The notes beneath the pieces are model-generated. The model saw nothing but the letters and a program-made list of their open reading frames with translations, searched no databases and had not been told where the DNA came from. This document shows, one piece after another, positions 49,080-59,700 of a stretch of DNA of 64,000 nt. The stretch is taken from the NCBI RefSeq assembly GCF_001039355.2, contig NW_019775387.1, forward strand, positions 167,856 through 231,855, in the 5' to 3' direction. How positions within the stretch are numbered: position 1 is the stretch's first letter; each line of letters begins with the position of its first letter. The position numbers and the translations under genes were made by a program. The DNA comes from Lingula anatina (Eukaryota; Brachiopoda; Lingulata; Lingulida; Lingulidae).

Positions 49080-50112
49080 GAACTGATAAGAACGCGTGCA
49101 GCCTCTTCTAGCTGCAACCAGAGCCCTCACTCGGCGAGGGATCCATGCAGAGAGGTTTCTGAGAGTTTGATCCAGTATTGTGTTATACGAATTAGTCAGA
49201 GCTTGCCTAAGCTTGTGCCGATTTATAGGCTGGATGGGTAAGCTCTTGATTCTGCTAGCGATTTATGCCCACAGGTTTTCTATAGAATTCATGTCAGGGG
49301 AATTCCGTCTGGCAAGGCAACTGGTTTACTTCTTGGTTTTGCAGAAAAGCAGTTATTGCATGGGCATGGTATGGTCAGGCATTGTCATCTTGCAGGATGA
49401 AGTTGTCCTGGAAGTACCTTCTTGCAAATTGCAAGCAAGTATTCCCTAAAATGTCCCTTTATTTTATCTGGTTGAGGTTTCCATCAATTGCCACCAATAG
49501 TGTTTTGGCTCCAGCGTGGAAACCGGCCCATACACAGATACCACCACGGCAACAAGTCACTGTAGTGTGACACAATCCTCGTGCAGTAACTCGTCTGAAA
49601 GCCTACTAACTGGTTCAGCCATCACGGTGGTAGAACTCAAACCCTGCCTCATCTGTAAAAATCTACATGAACCCAGTGCTGTGCCTGGAACCGCAAATGG
49701 TGTCTAGTCCACCACAGACGCAGATGTTGGTGTTGCTCTGTTAATAGAGGTAACCAACTAAAAGTAGCCTTGCATTCACTAGAGTTCTAGAAACATGCTT
49801 TTGAATGGTAATTTGCCACTCATTTTTTACAGCAAGAGTTGTCTTTGTCCAGTTGTTGCGACATAACCGCAGCAGCAAGCGGTCTTCCCTTCTGGTGGTG
49901 ACTTTAGGCCATCCTGGCCGTGGTCTCTGTGTTAATGTACCAGTCTGGTCGTGTTTCTGTAAGACGTTAGAAACTGCTCCCTGGGACACATGCAGCTGTC
50001 TGGCAATAGCAGTTTGCTTCAGTCCCTTCTGGCATAATGCAACAATAGTGTGGCAAGTTGCTGCTGTTAGTTCACATACCGTAAGGTCAGCTAACAGTCT
50101 GCAAAATATCAA
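49080..50112 (-). pseudogene. Degenerate Tc1/mariner-like transposase
   Basis: At the right end, 49741-50112 (minus) encodes a helix-turn-helix DNA-binding region: KGLKQTAIARQLHVSQGAVS, then a Tc1-style GRPR-like hook (QRPRPGWPK) and TTRREDRLLLRL. Further along the same strand, near 49260-49310, the frame gives NSPDMNSIENLWA, the third catalytic region of Tc1 transposases (SPDLNPIENLW type), directly followed by a stop. Several stops and frame changes separate the parts, so no functional enzyme can be made. It sits between the arms of the 47.8-51.6 kb inverted repeat, but may be an independent insertion. Confidence 0.8.
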
Positions 50113-50726
50113 ACTATTTGACTGGACGTTGCCGAAATATAGAGACTTATTCTGCAGAACTGCTGCCCTTTTATACGCATTCTGTAACCAGCCAAAGAGG
50201 ACTGCTCAGAGAAACTGCCACATATTACGTAATATAACCGCGCTTCTGAGAAAGCAGCCTAATGAACAATAACCAACACACCTGGCTACACATATACCTG
50301 ATCACAATTGTCGTATGTGATCAATTTTTTTTAAAAAGTTAATTTATTATGAATACTTTGCTTTTGAACTAAAATATTCCATAATAAATGGCAATATGTA
50401 TGTGTATACTTTAAGTACACGATGACATCTCACCTCATCCATTTCAGTGATTTTTCCATTAGCTTATTACTGGTTACCCGTTGGTATCGTTTCATTTTAA
50501 TTAACAAAATTTCTTGAATTTTAACTTTAATCTTCTGATATTCTATTGAATCCAATTAAATGATTGACGATACGGAAAACATTTCTGTGTTTTAACATTA
50601 AAATAGCAAGTCTGAGCAGTTCCTCAAGCTTCTAAACGCTTTCGTTGAGACCAAATCTGTAACAGAAAGGTTAACAGAAGACGTATTCTGCCCTGATTAA
50701 ATTAAACTGAATGACTCCTAACTAAG

Positions 50727-50981
50727 TGTCGGATTTAGAGGGGGGCTGAAGGGGGCCCTGACCCCCCTTCGAATTCTTGTCCCCCACTTGAAATTATAAT
50801 TTTGACTAGCTGAATCATAGTTGTAAACCATACCAAATGGTACCGTTCGCCCTCTTAAATACCAAAATTGTTCGTGGCCCTTCAACAGGCCCCTAACCCG
50901 TTGCCAAGTGGGGGGGAGGGAGGCTTTGCAACCGCGGACTCCCCCCTTCAAATTATCCTGGATCCGCCTCTGCTCACCTTG
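50727..50981 (-). mobile_element. Dispersed repeat, GGCGGATCCAGG type (copy 2)
   Basis: Reverse-oriented partner of the element at 18482-18740: it runs, on the minus strand, from ggcggatccaggataatttg through gggcgaacggtaccatttgg to a polyC end. It is inserted between the transposase remnant and the right inverted-repeat arm. It encodes no protein. Confidence 0.65.
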
Positions 50982-51078
50982 CGTTATAACTGATTGGCAA
51001 GCACTGGCAGTTTCACTGGGAAAGCCTGACAATGCAGTGACCTTTGGTAGTTGGCTATAATACGCACGTAAGAGCAGT

Positions 51079-51647
51079 TCTGAAGGCAGGTTCTAACTAT
51101 CAGCAGATTGGCTAGTGTTTGACAGATACAGGGAAGAAACAATAAAAGGTGCTACTCGGACACGATTCACAAAGTCAGTGCTACCCATCAGACAAGACAT
51201 CTGATTTATCACATTCCCTGACCCTGAGAACATAGGTGTAGACACTTCATTTGTCATGTTTGCTTACCTAGTTACAGAGATACAGAAGTTAAACGGTTTT
51301 TCAGTAATGGCGATCCTAATTTGCATATTTAGGAAAATTGCGTAAATCTAATTTTAACAGAAACATCTTAATAATGTTCCTCGACCCTGAAAATGTAGGT
51401 AAAAGCACTTCATTTGTCATATTTGCCTGTCTAGTTCCAAAGATATTGCAGAAAATAGGAAATCTGGCGGCCATTTTGTTTTTTTGCAAATTAGACCGTT
51501 AAAAACGCAAAATTTCGCTTGGGAACCGGGTTAATTGGAATCAGCATCCCAAAATTATGCTAATTAGCCTGGTTCCCAACTTTTACCCCAAAATGCCCCT
51601 TGCCTCTTATGCAGAGCCTTTTTTCAAAAATCTCACTAGACTACCCC
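51079..51647. repeat. Right arm of the long inverted repeat
   Basis: Reverse complement of 47797-48362. The outermost end reads aatctcactagactac, the mirror of the left end tagtctagtgggatt, so both arms end at the same sequence. The arms differ by scattered substitutions and small indels, so this is an old or allelically diverged pair. Confidence 0.85.
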
Positions 51648-52126
51648 CCCTTTAAATTGCTGGCTTAGTGCCTGCTGTACTTTAGAAAGTGTGGGGGTTG
51701 CAGGGTCAAAAATGTTTGTTGCATGCACATGCACTTCAAAGCTTATACCTGCACACTCTAGAGGCTGCCTCAAATTAAATGTCCTTTACACTTTTCAATT
51801 TGCTAAAGGTAAAGAGCTAGAACACATATAGACCAGGCTCATAGGCAGGGGGGGTTGAGTATTGGAACAAATTGCCCTTTTAGTTGGGAAAAGGTCCACT
51901 ATGAACCAAAATTTGATCCAGGTAGTAAGTCATTTTTCAAGTTAGGTGAGTTGCTTGGGGCTTGTCACCTATTTAAAAAAATTAACTTTAAGTCTGCTTA
52001 TAAAATAAAATGCTTATAATTTATTACAAACAATGCCCAGGTAGCTTTACAAACAACAGTTGTGTAGTGGTCTGTCATCTGCAAAAGGTTTGGATGGAAG
52101 TGACCTGAAAGGTTCTCACACAAAGG

Positions 52127-52340
52127 CTCTATTCCCATAGATTTTAGATCGATCTATCCCCGCGGGGAGTCTCACTAGATCACTTTCAGATAATCCGACT
52201 TAAATGTCTGTCCCGCCTACTACAAGCTGTAAGGGGGTAATTAACTTTCGTGTCCGCCCGGCTGACAGCTATTTAGCGTGAACCCCCAGGGAGTTAGGTC
52301 GATCTAAAATAGGTCGATCTAATCTATGGAAATGGGGTGA
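52127..52340. mobile_element. MITE copy A with CCCATAGATTTTAGATCGATCT ends
   Basis: About 210 bp, starting tattcccatagattttagat and ending aatctatggaaatgggg. The interior ctccc.gggggttcacgcta appears here in reverse, as does a conserved cgcctactacaagctgtaag. It is in opposite orientation to copies B and C. No coding capacity. Confidence 0.8.
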
Positions 52341-52597
52341 AAGACCCAACATGGTTTTGTACTTGGCATTTCCATCCTACTGTTAAATGTAATCACTACA
52401 CAATAAATGATGCTGTGAAAGCAATAATGTGGCAGCACTTTTTTGTGAATGAAAACAAATGTATAAAGTATAAATTGTTAATTAAAAAAGGACAACTATA
52501 AGTAAACTTAATTTTGTAGCATGTGTATTCCCAATATACATTAGGATTTCATCTTATATCCTCACCTTGGTACAGTGTCTGTATATAAAGACTAAGG

Positions 52598-52821
52598 GTG
52601 CTTTCCCAGAGATTTAGATCAATCTAAAGATTAAGTTTTAGATCGACCTAACTCCCTGGGGGTTCATGCTAAATTGCAGTCAGCCGAGCAGGCACCATAG
52701 TTAATTACCCCCTTACAGCTTTTAGTAGGCGGGACAGATGCTTAAGCCGGCCAAGCTGACAGTAATCTAGTGAGACTCCCCACAGGGATAGATCGCTCTA
52801 AAAATCTATGGAAATGGGGTG
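52598..52821. mobile_element. MITE copy B (same family)
   Basis: It starts gtgctttcccagagatttag and ends aaaatctatggaaatgggg. The interior shares ctaactccctgggggttca, ttaattacccccttacagct and gtaatctagtgagactcccc with copies A and C. It ends about 45 bp from the last recognised THADA exon. Confidence 0.8.
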
Positions 52822-52864
52822 TAAAAGAATCAATTAATGTCTTTAGACTAGAGTATAGTCTTAC

Positions 52865-55800
52865 CTCCATAATGTATGACACATCTTAATAAATCCTGCA
52901 TAAGCAAGTTCAAATGCTCCTCTGTGAATTGACTCCAGCAGCTGTTTTTTGAAATATTCTCCAATTGAAAGGATCTAAAAATATTAACAAATCAAAAGCA
53001 CAAAATCAATATTGTTGTAATTCTCAAGTTAAGGTTATATATATAATATCAAAATTTTCCGTGTATCATATTTGTGTCTTTTAATGAACCATGCTGACAT
53101 TCCATCGTACTAAATTATTACTTTTCAAAATTGAAGTTGTAACCAAATGCATTGAATTAATGGCTGTCATCTAGTATACTGCGATTGAATGGCCTTCTGG
53201 TCAAAGTGTCTTCCTCGAGAGTGGGAGGACATGAGTAAGACCCCATTCCCAGAGATTAGATCGATCCAAACTAGATCAACCTAACTCCCTGGAGGTTCAC
53301 GCTAAATAGCTGTCAGCCGAGCGGGCATGAAAGTTAATTACCCCCTTACAGCTTGTAGTAGGCGGGACGGACATTTAAGCCGGATTATCTGACAGTAATC
53401 TAGTGAGACTCCCCACGAGGATAGATCGATCTAAATGTCTGCGAATACGCCCTAAGACCCTGTCCAGGGACAAACATGGACCAGTTCTTCATAAACGGTA
53501 CCTGCTGTCTCCCCACTTGCCACTCAGTATTTAGAGGTTAAAGCAGGGGTAAAATTCCTGGTCCAGCAGTGAAAGACATTGTCCGTATGCTAGCTTTCAT
53601 CTCCTCTGATGACAACTGGGCTGTATCCTCTCCCAGGTGGTGAGAACATGTACCAGGGCATCAGGGCTAAATATGACCAGGCGTCACATGTAAACTGCAC
53701 CGAGACGCATGTGGACAAGAAATGAACTTAACTTTTTTATATTACCTGCTGGAAGCTGAGCAATCCTCCTGCAGCATCTTCTTCTCGTTTTATTGGTGCT
53801 GTTTGAGTAAGTTGTCCCAACAATAATGATGCTTCTTTTACACACCTCCAACAGCAAACTACCAAATATTCTGGCATCAATTTAACTGCTATACCCTTTT
53901 TGCCCAAGTCGTCTTTATCATCCTCTGTAGTTCCTTCTGTCAACCCAGAACCTGGATACAGATAAAAAGATTAAAAAAAAAAAAAAACACTCGAGTGCAA
54001 ATGTTTTTTTTTCTATCATAATTGCAGTAAAATATTTACAAATATTCAAAAATAAAAACTCATTTATGATTATATAAACCATATACATGTACTTAGTATA
54101 TCAAACATAATCTGACCAAAACCAGCATGTACTATGTAAACAAGTTTTAATATTTTTCAAAATTAGGATATTATGCACACTTTGTCTTACATGATTTTCT
54201 TTTACACCTATATTATACATTGTATATCTATTCTTTATGTATTATGCCCATTTTCAGACCCTCATTATCATAATTTATGATATTATATATGTTAAACAGG
54301 GTGTTTCATAGCAAGGCAAGGTAATGTTTTCTTCATCATATTAGTATTAGTAAAGAGTTTACAAAAAAAAAAAATCAAGTACAAGCAAGAGTATTTTACT
54401 TAGAATGTCTTCATCTTCTGGTATATTTCCCTCTGGAGAGGAATGGCTAACCACAGGAAGTACAATGTCAGACACTTTAAAGCACAGGTTTAACAGCTGT
54501 TCTAGAAGCTTCTTCCATTTTTCTGGTAAGGCAACGGACCTGAAATATCATTTTTGCACACATTAATGCCACAGGTAAGACTGACATCAAGGGAGATTTA
54601 AAAACAGTCTAGGCCAGACTGAGAGTCCAAGTCACAGACATTAAATTATTAAATTATAGATTAATCACTTCTCTAATAAAGCCAATGTATAAGTTATACA
54701 ATCTGTAGTTAAGAACATCTTTAATGAATTATGATTTGGTTGACAATTGTTTACAATATTAGGAGCAGTTGATGTTGTTGAGCTTGGGTGTCAAAGTGGG
54801 TGTTAACATTACATGAGCAGTGTAGAACGGAATATCACATGCATGATAAACAACAGAGAGGGCCAAAACAATACGAGCAAAGGTGGAAATGAAAATTGAA
54901 GAACATGGAAGTTAAAGAACAGAAAACCACTCAAAATAAGCCACTCATCGTTCAGGTGCGAAAACTGTTGTTCATTACACTTTTTTCAGGGTTTATTAAG
55001 AAAAAGCCTGCTAGTTCCTACCTAAGATCCATGTCATCCAGTAATAACCTCACACAGTGCAACACTGGATACAAAGGACCAGTTGCTGCTGCATGGAGTA
55101 GATTCCTCCTAGCTGTCTCAATCTGACGAGAGAGATGAACCAAAAGAATTTCAAGCCACAACTGAAAAGCCCTTTCATATTCTGTCACAAATTTAGCAAA
55201 ATGACTTTCATTATCGTGCTCTTCAGAGATGAATGATGTTTGGTCAGTGCGGTCTATTTCTAGTGGACATTCACCATCTTTGTCAGCATCCAGTTCAGTG
55301 CTGTCATTCTTTTCTTGCTCACTGCCAATACTGGTAAAGGTCTCCAAAAATTGCAAAAGGGTTTTATATATCCCATCTTGTCTAAGCACCAGTTTCATGA
55401 GATAAGCTGCTGTGGTACAGTCTTGGGGTTTGGTTGAGTATACAAGCTGCAGACAGGCAGTCAGAATTTCTACTGCTTTTTCCTGATTCTGAAAAGGAAA
55501 ACTCAACTAGTCATTACGGTAGAACAGTAAACAATCAGAGAGGCAATACTGCCTCCTTGGTATATCCAGTAAAAGGATGATAACACAAAATAACTAACAA
55601 GGCTGGAAAGTTGTCAAATGTACAGACAAAAAGCATGAAATTACGATGCCATAATAGGATAGGGTAAATCTTTAAAACTTTCATAACAGGTGTTTTCTGG
55701 GGTGAAATTTGATGCTGAACACAAATTTAACAATCATTTCCTTCTAAAACAATTATTGAGGTTGGTAATTTGGCAATTTACAAATTGGCAGCCAAAACTG

Positions 55801-56708
55801 TAAACAACAATTAAAGGTACTGCAGTTTGTCATATGTCTTTTCTTATGTTTTAAGGGTTGCAGAATCCAGTTCAAACGTTAATACTGTGACTGGTACATT
55901 TCAGAGCGTGTTCAGTTACCATATGAAGTGACCATTTACTGCCAAGCTAGACTGATAGGCCATAATCTTGGATAACAGAGGCAATGAACCACTTTAATCA
56001 TATTGGTCAGTCAAATGAGATGTGATAAGATCTGTCAAAATCTGTTGGATGGGAATTAAAAGGAAGAATCAATTATACTAACCAAAAAGTGAATATTTTA
56101 AAATTATTAAGATAGGATGGATGATACACCTTTGCTCACTATCATGAGCTGAGGCCAGCAAAGAAGTTGCCAAGGAAACCTTCAGTGCCGGAATCTCCAA
56201 AAATATTTATCCATTCCCATCTTTCAGAAGAGCATTCCCAACAGAAGTATGTTTGATGATAATGCATTCAGGGAACTGATTAAACAGTACCTGTCTGTGA
56301 AATGCAAGTATTAAAAGTGACGATATATGAGGCTGAAAAAGTTCTAATCTTGACAAATAACATTTATGATTTAAGCTCTAAATGGTTTGACAGGCCTGAT
56401 GTGTTGGATGGTGATAGCAATGACACAGTGTTCAAAATATATAAAAAACAAACTTGCACTTATGGGATACATTCAAAATTGACCAAAAATAGTTAACGAA
56501 GGTATATGTACATCCATGAAGAGAACATAATAATTGATAAAAGACATTTATGATGAGAACAGACAATACCTGCATTCCCATCTGCTCAGTTGACAGAGAG
56601 CTAAGAACCTTTAATGCAGATCTTTTGTTATCTTCAAATGTATCCACCAGGCATTCTAACAGAGTTTGAACTCNNNNNNNNNNNNNNNNNNNNNNNNNNN
56701 NNNNNNNN

Positions 56709-56743
<35 letters not shown>

Positions 56744-59700
56744 AAGAACAAGCAAGCCACAGCTGACAAAAGGATACATAATATTTAAAAGAGTCAGCAT
56801 GGAAGAGTGACAACATACATGTAATACAGCAATCAACACATTTGGGCCTTGTCACCTTACCAAATACCAAAATGTGCTGTAAATGCAGTAGGGGCAATAT
56901 TACTGAGAGTGTTATTGAGCTAGATGGCTAGATGGTGTCAAGAATTATTCATCCTCAGGATCCCCATTCCCTGGTAGCTTTGTCACTGTCAAATTAACCT
57001 TAATAAATGATTCAAGTATGATTACATGGTAAAAAACTGTAGTCTACCTTTGTGTTGATCTGATAAGATTTCTGTTAAAATGGTAAGAGCACCAAGAGCT
57101 GTAGTTCTTCTTGAAAAGGCAGCTCCAGGATGAAGACAGGAAAAGATATGGTCAAGCAGCCAGTGTAAAAACACCTGGTAAAACAAATCAACTACAAAGT
57201 CGGCAAATACACAGACACTGAATGGGAAAATCATCAGAACTACATTAAAAAAATCAAAATGAAGGATAAACATTTCTGCATCCACTGAACTGGCAATAAT
57301 TTCATAATTTCCAAATATTGATGTTAACAATATTCTCTTTATTTATATTACCAAATATAAAGTAGTAATTTAACAAATCAATAACTTTAATCAAAAATGT
57401 TGATTTTCAATATAATCTGCCAAATTTAGTTTTCAGTTTTGGTATCGTTAAGTTGAATCAATTGATACTAACATTAACATGCATAGTTTGACCCCAAACT
57501 CACACAGCTAAAAGTAAATTGTAAATTCTCACCATTATATAAGTGCATAGGTGTATGAAGTTTATGAAAATCAGCACTATTTATTTTGCACAAAAATTTC
57601 AAAATATTATTCCAGTTGACCTTAAAATACATGTCAAAGGTCAAATTAAAGTCAGATATTGGTAAGGATTTTTTTTACCAAACAAAGCCTTTCATTAAAT
57701 TTAATGTTAAAATTTATATATATATATATATATATATATATGTTTTTCTGTACCTTGTATAACTCCAAAATTTTAGTTGCAGGACTGCTTTCCATTTTCT
57801 TGCACTTCAATGTCCGATATAATACCTGGCCACTTTCTTTTACTCTGCACAAAAACTAAAAAGGAAAAATATATAATTCTAGATGTCCTTACATGCTTAA
57901 AGGCATAATAACTCTTTGTATGAGACCTNCATGGAAGAGTGACAACATACATGTAATACAGCAATCAACACATTTTGGGCCTTGTCACCTTACCAAATAC
58001 CAAAATGTGCTGTAAATGCAGTAGGGGCAATATTACTGAGAGTGTTATTGAGCTAGATGGCTAGATGGTGTCAAGAATTATTCATCCTCAGGATCCCCAT
58101 TCCCTGGTAGCTTTGTCACTGTCAAATTAACCTTAATAAATGATTTAAGTGTGATTACGTGGTAAAAATCTGTAGTCTACCTTTGTGTTGATCTGATAAG
58201 ATTTCTGTTAAAATGGTAAGAGCACCAAGAGCTGTAGTTCTTCTTGAAAAGGCAGCTCCAGGATGAAGACAGGAAAAGATATGGTCAAGCAGCCAGTGTA
58301 AAAACACCTGGTAAAACAAATCAACTACAAAGTCGGCAAATACACAGACACTGAATGGGAAAATCATCAGAACTACATTAAAAAAATCAAAATGAAGGAT
58401 AAACATTTCTGCATCCACTGAACTGGCAATAATTTCATAATTTCCAAATATTGATGTTAACAATATTCTCTTTATTTATATTACCAAATATAAAGTAGTA
58501 ATTTAACAAATCAATAACTTTAATCAAAAATGTTGATTTTCAATATAATCTGTCAAATTTAGTTTTCAGTTTTGGTATTGTTAAGTTAATCAATTGATAC
58601 TAACATTAAAATGCATAGTTTGACCCCAAACTCACACAGCTAAAAGTAAATTGTAAATTCTCACCATTATATAAGTACATAGGTGTATGAAGTTTATGAA
58701 AATCAGCACTATTTATTTTGCACAAAAATTTCAAAATATTATCCCAGTTGACCTTAAAATACATGTCAAAGGTCAAATTAAAGTCAGTGTTTTTCTGTAC
58801 CTTGTATAACTCCAAAATTTTAGTTGCAGGACTGCTTTCCATTTTCTTGCACTTCAATGTCCGATATAATACCTGGCCACTTTCTTTTACTCTGCACAAA
58901 AACTAAAAAGGAAAAATATATAATTCTAGATGTCCTTACATGCTTAACAATAATTATCAACAGTCCAATTTTCTCATCAAACATCTCATTTTAAAGGTAC
59001 ATATGAACCGAGCATCGGTGGAACGTGGATTCCCAGTAACACATGTAAACCACTTCTACTAGATTCTTATATGACTCATATAAATTCAACATGCCAAGGG
59101 ATAAACTGAATAGATCACTCGATCAGCCATAAAAGACCTTTAGACTGCTCCTTTCTTTAAATTTTTGGTTGTAAATTTAACCTACTTTCGTGACCTACTT
59201 TCCTGCCCCATTGACATACAGCTTAGAATGCCAGNCCTCCATTGATGTCTATACTCTGTTAAAATCTCTTAAGAGATTTTAACAAAAAACCAAACTTTTT
59301 AGAAAAAAAACAGGGACTAACTTTGAATGTAAAAATGGATTCATTAACCATTGGTAAGTATGGGAAAATTGTTGTTTACTCCAGGAAAATTCATTTTTTG
59401 GCCGAAACGAAGAGTTATTATTGCTTTAACAATAATTATCAACAGTCCAATTTTCTCATCAAACATCTTATTTTAAAGGTACATATGAACCGAGCATCGG
59501 TGGAACGTGGATTCCCAGTAACACATGTAAACCACTTCTACTAGATTCTTATATGACTCATATAAATTCGACATGCCAAGGGATAAACTGAATAGATCAC
59601 TCGATCAGCCATAAAAGACCTTTAGACTGCTCCTTTCTTTAAATTTTTGGTTGTAAATTTAACCTACTTTTGTGACCTACTTTCCTGCCCCATTGACATA

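Noticed and set aside
49805-50272. 155-codon plus-strand ORF
   Set aside because: It is antisense to the Tc1 helix-turn-helix region, whose minus-strand peptide has clear transposase motifs.
57048-58902. True tandem duplication of two THADA exons
   Set aside because: The copies meet at a single N, are allele-like, and using both would add 229 nt and break the frame; haplotype duplication is more likely.
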